From positions 5,845 through 17,275 of the forward strand of contig CATLUC010000025.1 of the NCBI GenBank assembly GCA_950059165.1: a stretch of 11,431 bases of DNA. Direction: 5' to 3'. The translations under genes were made by a program, and so were the position numbers. This document shows positions 1 to 6,422 of this stretch, piece after piece. The stretch comes from an uncultured Clostridium sp. (lineage in GTDB: Bacteria > Bacillota > Clostridia > TANB77 > CAG-508). The first letter of the stretch is position 1, and each line of letters begins with the position of its first letter. The notes beneath the pieces are model-generated. The model did not search any database. It was given only the letters and a program-made list of their open reading frames with translations, and had not been told where the DNA came from.

Positions 1-427
1 ATTCTTGACCATTAATTGTAATGGTTTTAATATCTTCTCCATAATTTACATCAGCATCAAAACTTAATATTATTTCTTCTTCTTTTTCTGGATAATAATT
101 ATTAACTTTTAAGTCTCTTATTGATACTTCATAATTTAGTTTATTTTCTATTTTTTGGATAAGAATACTTAAATCTGTTACTGTAATTTCTCCATCATTA
201 TTCATATCTGCATTTTCTAGTATTTTTTTTGCTTCTTCTTCAGTCTTATTTTCTCCTAATTGCTTTATATGAGCTAAATGTAATTCAAGCAAATTGACAT
301 CTGCATAATTTATAGCTCCATCACCATTTAACTCTCCCTTCTGCGAAAAGGCTGTAACTACTCCATATACAGTTCCAATTAAAATTACAATAATAACTGA
401 TATCATAATGCTAATTTGTTTTTTCAT
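1..427 (-). CDS. Exported dockerin-like (EF-hand repeat) protein, N-terminal part
   Basis: This gene runs off the left edge; about 142 codons are visible. After a basic start there is a hydrophobic stretch at about residues 7-27, which is a signal peptide or membrane anchor. Two calcium-loop repeats of the type I dockerin kind follow: GELNGDGAINYADVNLLE (about 31-48) and ADMNNDGEITVTDLSILI (about 73-90). Both have the D/N-x-N-x-D-G-x-I-x-x-x-D spacing. A beta-rich segment begins near residue 105 (VSIRDLKVNNYYP) and continues out of the window. In this family such repeats bind calcium and often bind cohesins; no cohesin is visible here, so the partner is unknown. An upstream ATG at 436 touches the AAAGGA ribosome site, so the second ATG at 427, about nine bases from it, is preferred. 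It has its own promoter and is separated from ftsL by a terminator. Confidence 0.8.
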   Translation of the reverse strand, partial: MKKQISIMISVIIVILIGTVYGVVTAFSQKGELNGDGAINYADVNLLELHLAHIKQLGENKTEEEAKKILENADMNNDGEITVTDLSILIQKIENKLNYEVSIRDLKVNNYYPEKEEEIILSFDADVNYGEDIKTITINGQE

Positions 428-483
428 TGTTTTCATTCCTTTCTTATTGGATTATTTTTTACTGCAAAAGTATACATACTAAA

Positions 484-512
484 ATTATAACAATTTTTTC
501 TTTCCCTTTCAA
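484..512 (-). promoter_or_regulatory. Promoter of the dockerin-like gene
   Basis: On the minus strand TTGAAA (507-512) and TATAAT (484-489) are separated by exactly 17 bases. This is a near-consensus sigma-A promoter about 55 bases upstream of the start codon. Confidence 0.65.
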
Positions 513-667
513 TATTATATTTTTTATTTTTTGATTTTTTCTACTTCAAACCTTACAGTTGCTTAAGGTTTTATCTCTAATTTTACAATTTGTTATCTTT
601 TTTGAAACTTTTTTGCAATATTCTTTAATACATTTCTCCAATCTTCTGTCTCCGTAGAAAATATGTA
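513..667. other. Noncoding gap between dockerin gene and ftsL terminator
   Basis: This is T-rich sequence with no credible reading frame. One small hairpin is visible, AAACCTTA (548-555) and TAAGGTTT (564-571) around an 8-base loop. It has no good U-tract on either strand, so its role is unclear. Confidence 0.5.
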
Positions 668-710
668 TTTTTATTGTATAGAAAAATCTTTGTTTCCTAT
701 ACAATAAAAA
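668..710. repeat. 14-bp perfect inverted repeat next to the ftsL terminator
   Basis: TTTTTATTGTATAG (668-681) is perfectly complementary to CTATACAATAAAAA (697-710), with a 15-base loop. On the minus transcript it lies immediately after the ftsL terminator and its first bases overlap that terminator's U-tract. It may be a second terminator or mRNA end-protecting hairpin; it has no transposon features. Confidence 0.6.
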
Positions 711-736
711 ACTCTCTAATTTATTTTATTAGAAAG
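706..736 (-). terminator. Intrinsic terminator of the mraZ-rsmH-ftsL operon
   Basis: On the minus strand, four bases after the ftsL stop, CTTTCTAAT pairs with ATTAGAGAG. The stem is 9 bp with one G-U, the loop is 7 bases, and TTTTTT follows. Confidence 0.8.
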
Positions 737-740
737 ATTT

Positions 741-1262
741 TTATTTATTAAATATTTTTTCAATTAACTGCTCCAACCAATTTCTTTCTTCTTCTACAAT
801 TACTTCCTCCGTAGAAGTTTCCACATAATCTTTTTTTGGTAACGCAACATATACTGTTTGTTTATTTGTTAATTTTTGCATACCCAATTTTTCTTTTGCT
901 AACTTTTCAACTGTATTTATATTTAAACTATTTTCAATACTAACTTCTAATTGTTCATTTTCTTTTTTTATAGAAGCCAAATCTTTTTTTAAACTCTGCA
1001 CTTTAGTAAATTGTTCATTTATTTGTGAGTTTCTATAACTTACAGTTAATAATAATATAAATATACCAACAACTACAAATGTTAATTTTATTTGCTTCTT
1101 TTTTTGTGCTTTTGATATTTTCACCTCTTGTCTTGGTAAATCTTCTACTACTCTTAACTTTTTCTTTCTTGGCTGTCTATTTGGATTTACTTGTTTTTTC
1201 CTTCTAATATCTGGTTCGACTTTTCTAGGACTTGTTTCATATTCATATCTACTACTTATCAT
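741..1262 (-). CDS. ftsL: Cell-division protein, FtsL/DivIC type
   Basis: This is a 173-residue bitopic membrane protein of the FtsL/DivIC septum-forming family. In that family it joins FtsB/DivIC and FtsQ/DivIB in the complex that activates septal peptidoglycan synthesis. A long, very basic cytoplasmic N-terminus (residues 1-58, rich in R and K) is followed by one membrane segment (about 59-76, TFVVVGIFILLLTVSY). An outer coiled coil comes next (about 78-112), then the typical NTVEKLAKEKLGM motif (116-128). The acidic C-terminal tail (about 145-165) is longer than in many homologues. It starts 38 bases after the rsmH stop with an AGGTGA ribosome site seven bases before ATG. Position after rsmH supports ftsL, although sequence alone does not fully separate it from DivIC. 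No ftsI or mur genes follow; a terminator ends the operon here. Confidence 0.8.
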   Translation of the reverse strand: MISSRYEYETSPRKVEPDIRRKKQVNPNRQPRKKKLRVVEDLPRQEVKISKAQKKKQIKLTFVVVGIFILLLTVSYRNSQINEQFTKVQSLKKDLASIKKENEQLEVSIENSLNINTVEKLAKEKLGMQKLTNKQTVYVALPKKDYVETSTEEVIVEEERNWLEQLIEKIFNK

Positions 1263-1300
1263 AAGTTACTCACCTCACTTTCTCTTGTTTTTATTAAAAT

Positions 1301-2232
1301 TTACTGTCTTTCAAAAATCCTAAGTTTTGCACTTTTGCTTCTCGAATTTTCTTCTAATTCTTCTATTGATGGAAGTATTGGTTTTTTTGTTATTATTTCT
1401 CCAAGAGATTTTGCTCCACATACACAATATGGTAAATCACTTGGACATATGCATTTTCCTTTAGCATCTATAAAAGCTTTTTTTACTGCTCTATCTTCTA
1501 ATGAATGAAAAGTTATAACACATAATCTTCCTTTTGATTTTAGAGCTTCTATACCATTTGTTATTGTTGTATATAATGGCTTTATTTCATTATTTACTTC
1601 AATTCTAATTGCCTGAAATGTTCTTTTGGCTGGATGTCCATCTTTTTGTTTTGATTTTGGAATAGAATTTTCTATAATTTCTACTAATTGTTTTGTTGTA
1701 TCAATTTCTTTTTTTTCTCTTTCTTTGCAAATATTTCTAGCAATTTGTCTTGAAAATCTTTCCTCTCCATATTCGTATATTATATTTGCAAGTTCTTCTT
1801 CTTTATAAGTATTTATTACTATTTTTGCTGTTAGTTCTTGTGTTTTATCCATTCTCATATCTAAACTGTTTTCACCTAGATAACTAAATCCTCTATTTCT
1901 TTCATCTAGTTGATATGAAGAAACTCCTAAATCTAGCAAAATGCCATCTACTTTTTCTATATTTAATTGTTCTAATATTGTTTTTATATTATCATGGTTA
2001 TCATGAATATATTTTGCGTTTGAAAAGTCCTTTAATGTTTCTTTTGCTGCTTTTAGAGCTTCTTGGTCTCTGTCAATTCCAATTAACATACCTTCTGGAG
2101 ATAACTTTTTTATAATTTCTTTACTGTGTCCGAGCTCCTCCAAGCGTTCCATCAATATAAATTCCATTTGGTTTTATATTAAGACCGTTCTATGCTTTCT
2201 TGTAACATAACTGATTTATGTTTAAATTCCAT
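1301..2232 (-). CDS. rsmH: 16S rRNA m4C1402 methyltransferase RsmH (MraW), two +1 frameshifts
   Basis: RsmH methylates N4 of C1402 in 16S rRNA using SAM. Family motifs are clear: DGTLGGAGHS (corrected residues 27-36, SAM-binding loop), ILLDLGVSSYQLD, LDMRMD, KRTFQAIRIEVN, VITFHSLEDR and a final KSAKLRIFER. The true start is ATG at 2232, with AGAGG about seven bases upstream and the expected N-terminus MEFKHKSVMLQESIE. From there two extra bases break the frame: a C at 2187 (between E15 and G16) and a C at 2132 (between A33 and G34). Each makes an in-frame CGG codon followed within three codons by TAA. Skipping both Cs gives one uninterrupted 309-residue protein, the normal family length. A naive start at 2167 (MEFILMERLEELGHS) is an out-of-frame artefact. 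The remaining 277 codons are undamaged, which argues against an old pseudogene. Programmed +1 shifting, recent mutation and assembly error all remain possible. Confidence 0.85.
2129..2132 (-). other. Second +1 frameshift site in rsmH (GCT CGGA CAC)
   Basis: After the first shift is corrected, CGG is an in-frame codon here, and the unshifted frame stops at TAA three codons later. Skipping the C gives Ala-Gly-His within the conserved SAM motif GGAGHS. Confidence 0.75.
2184..2187 (-). other. First +1 frameshift site in rsmH (GAA CGGT CTT)
   Basis: CGG is codon 16 of the frame starting at 2232, and TAA follows two codons later. Skipping the C gives Glu-Gly-Leu followed by NIKPNGIYIDGTLGG, the expected RsmH N-terminus. 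Confidence 0.75.
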
Positions 2233-2254
2233 TTAATTACCTCTATTGTTTTTT

Positions 2255-2286
2255 AAAAGCTGGTAATCTACTTTTAAATTACCAGC
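2255..2286 (-). terminator. Terminator-like hairpin (possible attenuator) just before rsmH
   Basis: On the minus strand GCTGGTAAT pairs perfectly with ATTACCAGC (9 bp, 10-base loop) and is followed by TTTT and then AAAAAA. It sits 23 bases upstream of the rsmH start codon, inside the operon. The short U-tract suggests partial termination or a processing or attenuation structure rather than a strong stop. Confidence 0.5.
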
Positions 2287-2289
2287 CTA

Positions 2290-2680
2290 AGTTTTATTTT
2301 ATTTCTTTTGTTTATTGGCAATTCACATTTGTATTTTAAAACTTTATCTTTAGTAATTTTTTCTTTCTTTAGCTTTTTTTATTTCTTTTGTTGTCTTTTG
2401 ATTTCCTTTGTTTAAGTATCTTTTGTTAATCTTTTTAATTTCTTTTGTTTAAACACCTCTTTTGTTAGTCTTTTTAATTTCTTTTGTTTAAACTTTTTAA
2501 TTTTTCTAGCTTTATTTTCTAGTTTTTATCTTTAGTTATATTCATTAAAAAGTTATCTTTTGTATTTTTGGCTTTTGTGATATTTTCAAAGAATTTGTCT
2601 TTTGTATTTTTATCTTTTGTAAGATATTTTAAAAATTTTGTCTTTTGTATTTTTGGCTTTTGTATTTTATATAAACTTTT
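2290..2680. repeat. A-rich degenerate tandem repeats between mraZ and rsmH
   Basis: This spacer has no supported gene. On the minus strand the 7-mer ACAAAAG recurs about a dozen times. Around 2525-2665 three copies of a roughly 42-base unit built on ACAAAAG-N8-ACAAAAGA and an AT-rich tail follow one another; around 2380-2490 three copies of a roughly 38-base unit start with TTAAACAAAAGAAATTAAAAA. A minus-strand frame across the first block stays open for about 50 codons and would read Lys-rich repeats such as TKDKNTKDKFFENI, but it lacks a start codon and ribosome site. It may be a decayed repeat-protein fragment or a structured or unstructured leader of rsmH. Confidence 0.6.
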
Positions 2681-2685
2681 TCAAG

Positions 2686-3111
2686 TTATATACCAAGCAT
2701 TGTCATATTTTCAGCAATTTCATCTGCTGAAATATTTTGGTCACAATTTTTCCATGTTTGTTTATCCCAAATTTCAAGTCTTGTTCCTACACCTATTATA
2801 ACGGCTTCCTTTTCTAAATTTGCAGCTATTCTTAAGTTATTTGGAATTAAAAACCTTCCTTGTTTATCTATTTCACATTCTGTTGCTCCTGATAGAAAAA
2901 ATCTAACAAAGTTTCTAGCATTTTTATCTGAAAGTGGTAATGTTTTTAATTTTGTTTCAAAGTTTAACCATTCGTTTTGTGAAAACGCAAATAGACATCC
3001 ATCTAATCCCTTTGTTACGATGAATTTCTCTCCCATATCCACTCTTAATTTTGAAGGCATAATTAATCTGCCTTTTGCATCTATGGAATGCTCGTATTCA
3101 CCTATTAGCAA
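2686..3111 (-). CDS. mraZ: Transcriptional regulator MraZ
   Basis: MraZ is a ring-forming DNA-binding protein that controls its own division/cell-wall operon. At 141 residues it has the usual length and two SpoVT/AbrB-like halves: EYEHSIDAKGRLIMPSKLR (about 5-23) and ECEIDKQGRFLIPNNLR (about 78-94), each with the D-x-x-G-R signature. The start is TTG at 3111 (first residues LIGEYEHS), supported by AGAGGTG about eight bases upstream; no closer ATG fits. It is the first gene of the operon, and its presumed target boxes lie immediately upstream. Unusually, some 450 bases of repeats separate it from rsmH, where in many Firmicutes the gap is short. Confidence 0.95.
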   Translation of the reverse strand: MLIGEYEHSIDAKGRLIMPSKLRVDMGEKFIVTKGLDGCLFAFSQNEWLNFETKLKTLPLSDKNARNFVRFFLSGATECEIDKQGRFLIPNNLRIAANLEKEAVIIGVGTRLEIWDKQTWKNCDQNISADEIAENMTMLGI

Positions 3112-3128
3112 TAGTTTTCACCTCTTCC

Positions 3129-3166
3129 CCACTTTCACACCACTTTGTTCCACTTTTCTCCACTTC
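3129..3166 (-). promoter_or_regulatory. Array of four MraZ boxes
   Basis: On the minus strand AAGTGG-type repeats occur at 3129-3135, 3140-3146, 3150-3156 and 3160-3166 (the last reads GAAGTGG), spaced 10-11 bases, one helical turn. MraZ is known to bind direct repeats of this kind (AAAGTG-type boxes in mycoplasmas, TGGG-type in E. coli). They lie between the predicted -10 and the start codon, consistent with autoregulation. Confidence 0.75.
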
Positions 3167-3172
3167 ACTTAA

Positions 3173-3201
3173 ATTTTAATACAACTTTTATTATTTTGCA
3201 A
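3173..3201 (-). promoter_or_regulatory. Promoter of the mraZ operon
   Basis: TTGCAA (3196-3201) and TAAAAT (3173-3178) are 17 bases apart on the minus strand, directly upstream of the MraZ boxes. Confidence 0.55.
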
Positions 3202-3496
3202 GCCTTTTTTGAAAATTTTTTAATTTTTTATTAATTTCAAGTTACTAGTCAGCACACTTTTATATTTTTTAGTAAGAAAACAAATAATAAGACTTACTAG
3301 TAACATTTAAAGTCATAATTCATAACCGATATTTAAAATTCCAATTGTTTGATGTCTTATTTTAAGACTGTGAATCGAAACAACTTATCAAAATCTCTCC
3401 CAAAAAAGCACTTTTAACAAGGCATTAACTAGAACTTTTAGTATTTCACAAGTCTCTTTTTCTTATTAACAGTTCGTTCTTTTTTAATTTTCTACT
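3202..3496. other. Divergent intergenic region between mraZ and the Xre-type gene
   Basis: No reading frame is supported. Two symmetric elements stand out: GTTACTAGT (3241-3249) inverted as ACTAGTAAC (3296-3304), and GTCTTA-TTT-TAAGAC (3354-3368). Either could be a protein-binding site for a neighbouring regulator; nothing in the sequence shows which. Confidence 0.4.
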
Positions 3497-3505
3497 TGCT
3501 ATACT
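3497..3505 (+). promoter_or_regulatory. Extended -10 promoter of the Xre-type gene
   Basis: TGC-TATACT is an extended -10, with a weak TTCTTT 17 bases upstream. The implied leader is short, about 20-25 bases. Confidence 0.5.
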
Positions 3506-3534
3506 TTTTATATAAATTATCGGGAGGAAATCTT

Positions 3535-3915
3535 ATGGATAGTCAAGAACAAATTTTAAGAAGAAACATAGGAAAAAGAATTAAATTAGCAAGAGCAAAA
3601 GCATCTTTTACACAAGAACAATTAGCTGAAAAATTATCTTTATCACCTAGGTATATCAGTCAGTTAGAAAGAGGAATTGCATTTGGTAGTGCTACTACAA
3701 TTATCAATGTTTGCAAAGCACTTAATATCAATTCAGACTTTTTATTTAGTGACTTAATTAATAATAAAACTCCAATTTTAGATGATTTTACTGATGACAA
3801 ATTTTTAGAAATTTATCTAAAATTAAATTCTGACTATAAAGAAATAATATTTATAGTTGCCAATGATTTATTAAAAAAACAAGCAAAAGATGAAATTAAA
3901 ACCACAGCTAAATAA
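3535..3915 (+). CDS. Small Xre/Cro-CI family DNA-binding regulator
   Basis: This is a 126-residue cytoplasmic regulator and the only plus-strand gene. The helix-turn-helix lies at about residues 9-63 (NIGKRIKLARAKASFTQEQL, then AEKLSLSPRYISQLERG). ISQLERG is the typical recognition helix, here with Arg-Tyr before it. The C-terminal half (DDFTDDKFLEIYLKLNSDYK onward) is helical and probably mediates dimerisation. ATG at 3535 is chosen because GGGAGG stands eight bases upstream; a more upstream in-frame ATG at 3496 lies inside the promoter and has no ribosome site. The symmetric sequences at 3241-3368 are candidate binding sites, but this is inference. The target genes are unknown. Confidence 0.85.
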   Translation: MDSQEQILRRNIGKRIKLARAKASFTQEQLAEKLSLSPRYISQLERGIAFGSATTIINVCKALNINSDFLFSDLINNKTPILDDFTDDKFLEIYLKLNSDYKEIIFIVANDLLKKQAKDEIKTTAK

Positions 3916-3990
3916 GAAAAGCAAATCATAGATTCTTAATATTAGCACAATTTTAACCTTTTTTTCTATTGTTTTAATTGATGTTATAGA

Positions 3991-4037
3991 AAAATCCAAA
4001 TTGTTAAACTTTTTTATCTAACAATTTGGATTTTTTT
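3991..4037. terminator. Bidirectional intrinsic terminator
   Basis: A perfect 16-bp stem (3991-4006 with 4019-4034) and a 12-base loop are flanked by T-runs on both strands. It ends the Xre-type gene (plus) and also suits the convergent peptidase gene (minus). Confidence 0.85.
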
Positions 4038-4105
4038 ATTCCTTTGCAGTTTGCAACTATCTAATTCCAAAATTATAATTGTTTTTTGACTTCAACTTTA
4101 GTTTT

Positions 4106-4787
4106 TTAATTTATTGTTGTACTAGTTGGACCTGTTCCAACTACATTTTCTTGTAAAGACCTCCATGTATTACAACCAACAATTCCATCAGCTACTAATC
4201 CTCTTGACCTTTGGTATGCAATTACAGCATTTTGCGTTCCAGAGCCAAAAATCCCATCTAATCCATTTGTACGAAAACCAAGTGTGTTTAAGTCATCTTG
4301 GGCAATTAGTACATAATTGCTTAGGCTTCCTCTCCTAAGCATTGGAAATCCCCCCGTTGAACAAGCTGGTTTTCCGAAAACGTTTATCAAAATGCACCCA
4401 TGTGGGTGTTAAATTAATTGGTTCAACATAAGCCCATACTCCTGAATTATTTGCTGTTCGCCATAACGTATTTCTTTGTGCATTAGTTAAAGTTTGCCCT
4501 ACATCAAAAGCTACTCCTGCATAATGTTGACTTTGATTTCCATGACCACCTTCATAAGGTCTCTTAAATGCAAAACCCACTGGTATTGGACCACCATAAA
4601 TATATCTTTGGCTATTCCAACTTTGCATACATCTTTTTGTTGTCCATAAAATATTACTTCTACTAGAGCCTCTGAATTCTCTTACTTTTAAAGTAGAATT
4701 TGTATTATATGGCATTGGTTCTGATTCTCCTCTATAATAGGTTTCCATTCTGTCAGTATCATTATTAAAAACAAGTATTTTTGCCAC
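4106..4787 (-). CDS. Zn peptidase (M15-like) with C-terminal peptidoglycan-binding domain, one +1 frameshift
   Basis: This is probably a cell-wall peptide hydrolase. Residues 1-136 carry an M15 (VanY/D-Ala-D-Ala carboxypeptidase-like) domain with the zinc ligands of SQHYAGVAFD (H88, D95) and WVHFD (H132, D134). A PG_binding_1 domain follows (about 157-212, with LNTLGF, GLDGIFGSGTQNAV and GIVGCNTWRSL). The start is GTG at 4787 with AGGGGG seven bases upstream. The frame breaks at C4376: codon 138 is CGG, and the unshifted frame runs on only 12 codons to TAG. Skipping the C joins KRF to GKPACSTGGFP and yields 226 residues with both domains intact, the arrangement I expect for this family. No signal peptide is seen, so the export route is unclear. 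Without the shift, a catalytic domain alone (150 residues) would be made. Confidence 0.8.
4373..4376 (-). other. +1 frameshift site in the M15 peptidase (TTT CGGA AAA)
   Basis: CGG is in frame at codon 138. Skipping the C reads Phe-Gly-Lys, continuing into the linker and peptidoglycan-binding domain. The shift lies at the boundary between the two domains. Confidence 0.75.
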
Positions 4788-4818
4788 AGGTAATCCCCCT
4801 TATATATTCGCTTTTTAT

Positions 4819-4848
4819 ATTATATGTGGCTTTAATACAAATTGTTAA
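4819..4848 (-). promoter_or_regulatory. Promoter of the M15 peptidase gene
   Basis: TTAACA (4843-4848) and TATAAT (4819-4824) are 18 bases apart on the minus strand, about 30 bases upstream of the GTG start. Confidence 0.55.
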
Positions 4849-4874
4849 TTACCAATCAAAATCCTCTTATACAT

Positions 4875-5549
4875 CTACTTCAAAATACACCATGTCCCAA
4901 TCGCTTCAGGTAAATCTTTAAATGTCATTTCTTCTTTTGTAATAGGGTGTTCAATTGTAAGTTCATAAGCCCATAAAGCAATTTGTTTACCCTGTCCTCT
5001 ATTTCCATATTTTTGGTCTCCAAAAATACTATGCCCCAAATGCGATAATTGCACCCTAATTTGATGGTGTCTTCCTGTATGTAAATTAATTTCTACCAAA
5101 CTCAAATTTTTTACTTCATTATATTTTAACACTTTATAATCAAGCTTTGCCAACTTTGCATTTTTCTTTTCTTTACTTACAACACGGCTCATATTAAGTC
5201 TTTCATCTTTATATAAATAATCTTCCAATGTCCCTTCTTGTTGTTTAAATTTCCCATCAACTACTGCTAAATACTTCTTTTTAAAAACTTTTCTTCTTAC
5301 TTGGTCACTTAATCTAGCTGCTGCTTTTGAAGTTTTAGCAAAAACCATAATTCCTCCAACTGGTCTATCTAACCTATGAACCAGCCCTAAATATACATTA
5401 CCTGGTTTATTATATTGTTTCTTAATATATTGTTTTACAATTGTAAGCATATCTTCATCTTCTGTCTTGTCTGCTTGTGATGGAATATTCGGCCTTTTTT
5501 CTACTACAATAATATGGTTATCTTCAAATAATATTTTTAACTCTTGCAT
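4875..5549 (-). CDS. RluA-family pseudouridine synthase (no S4 domain)
   Basis: This enzyme converts specific uridines in RNA, most likely rRNA or tRNA, to pseudouridine. The catalytic motif HRLDRPVGG is at 58-66 with D61 as nucleophile. The family motif TGRHHQIRVQL is at 158-168, then SIFGDQKYG. At 224 residues it is the short form lacking the N-terminal S4 RNA-binding domain, so the target site cannot be named. Its ATG directly follows the TAA of the upstream methyltransferase (TAAATG), which indicates translational coupling. It is the last gene of this two-gene unit; I see no strong terminator before the next promoter. Confidence 0.93.
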   Translation of the reverse strand: MQELKILFEDNHIIVVEKRPNIPSQADKTEDEDMLTIVKQYIKKQYNKPGNVYLGLVHRLDRPVGGIMVFAKTSKAAARLSDQVRRKVFKKKYLAVVDGKFKQQEGTLEDYLYKDERLNMSRVVSKEKKNAKLAKLDYKVLKYNEVKNLSLVEINLHTGRHHQIRVQLSHLGHSIFGDQKYGNRGQGKQIALWAYELTIEHPITKEEMTFKDLPEAIGTWCILK

Positions 5550-6413
5550 TTACTTTTCCCACCTAGCATAAATTCCACAAGGTAACACTAATTTTGAATT
5601 TTCCATTGGAAGCCCAATCTCTCCACATTCTAATTTACCCTTATATTTTTTATCCATTGTTACACTTAAAATATTTTGTAATACAGTGCTAGATATTCCT
5701 GTTGTATAAGAATTAATTAGAAAGAATAGAGGATTATTAGATACTACTTGCAAACATAGTTGTACTAAATCATATATATTTTCTTCAAATTGCCATACCT
5801 CTCCTTTTGCCCCTCTTCCATACGATGGTGGGTCCATTATGATTGCATCATATTTATTACCTCTTCTAATTTCTCTATTTACGAATTTCACAACATCATC
5901 TATAATAAAGCGAACAGGCTTGTTTTCTAAATTAGAAGACACTACATTTTCCTTTGCCCACGTTGTCATACCTTTAGAACTGTCCACATGGCATACTGAT
6001 GCTCCTGCTGACAAACAAGCTACAGTTGCTCCACCTGTATATGCAAATAAATTTAATACTTTTATCTCTCTTTTACTAGATTTTATTTTGTTAATCATCC
6101 AGTCCCAATTAACAGCTTGTTCTGGGAAAAGCCCAGTATGTTTAAATCCCATAGGTTTAATATTAAAGCTTAAGTTTTTATAATGTACCTGCCAAACCTT
6201 TGGCATTTTCTTTTTAAATTCCCATGAGCCCCCACCTGTCTTGCTTCTGTGATATGTAGCATTTATTTCTTTCCACTTATTTGGAAAACTTCTATCTTTC
6301 CAAATAATTTGTGGGTCTGGTCTTGCCAAAGTTACTTCTCCCCATTTTTCAAGCTTTTGACCATCTGCCATATCTAAAATTTTATATTCTTTCCATTCAT
6401 TTGCTATCTTCAT
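5550..6413 (-). CDS. Class I SAM-dependent RNA methyltransferase, RlmI/RlmK-like
   Basis: This is a 287-residue methyltransferase of the RlmI/RlmK-like group, probably acting on 23S rRNA; the exact target is not determinable here. The N-terminal part (to about 95, with DMADGQKLEKWG and LARPDPQIIW) is typical of the family. The Rossmann core follows: NLFAYTGGAT (121-130, SAM loop), CHVDSS (141-146, acidic end of strand 2), and MDPPSYGR (193-200, catalytic DPPSY). The coupled RluA gene makes this a two-gene RNA-modification unit. Oddly, the ribosome site AAGGAGG lies about 26 bases before ATG with no in-frame start between. The N-terminus matches the family, so the start at 6413 looks right; a small hairpin between them may bridge the gap. 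Confidence 0.9.
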   Translation of the reverse strand: MKIANEWKEYKILDMADGQKLEKWGEVTLARPDPQIIWKDRSFPNKWKEINATYHRSKTGGGSWEFKKKMPKVWQVHYKNLSFNIKPMGFKHTGLFPEQAVNWDWMINKIKSSKREIKVLNLFAYTGGATVACLSAGASVCHVDSSKGMTTWAKENVVSSNLENKPVRFIIDDVVKFVNREIRRGNKYDAIIMDPPSYGRGAKGEVWQFEENIYDLVQLCLQVVSNNPLFFLINSYTTGISSTVLQNILSVTMDKKYKGKLECGEIGLPMENSKLVLPCGIYARWEK

Positions 6414-6422
6414 ATATTTTTT

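Noticed and set aside
668..710. Small transposable element from the 14-bp inverted repeat
   Set aside because: Only 43 bases long, with no target duplication and no second copy in the window.
1191..2115. Plus-strand frames opposite ftsL and rsmH
   Set aside because: Complement shadows of conserved genes, without ribosome sites.
2131..2167. ATG at 2167 as the start of rsmH (MEFILMERLEELG)
   Set aside because: It reads the conserved N-terminal region out of frame and has no ribosome site; the conserved start at 2232 has a good one.
2500..2670. Lys-rich minus-strand frame in the mraZ-rsmH spacer as a gene
   Set aside because: No start codon, no ribosome site, about 50 codons, and it is interrupted by stops; described as repeat sequence instead.
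2290..2680. CRISPR array in the mraZ-rsmH repeats
   Set aside because: The repeats are degenerate, contiguous and lack unique spacers of constant length.
4106..4390. A separate peptidoglycan-binding gene starting at 4390
   Set aside because: Its first residues MINV are an out-of-frame reading of the upstream WVHFDKRF codons and no ribosome site precedes it; it is the frameshifted C-terminal half of the peptidase.
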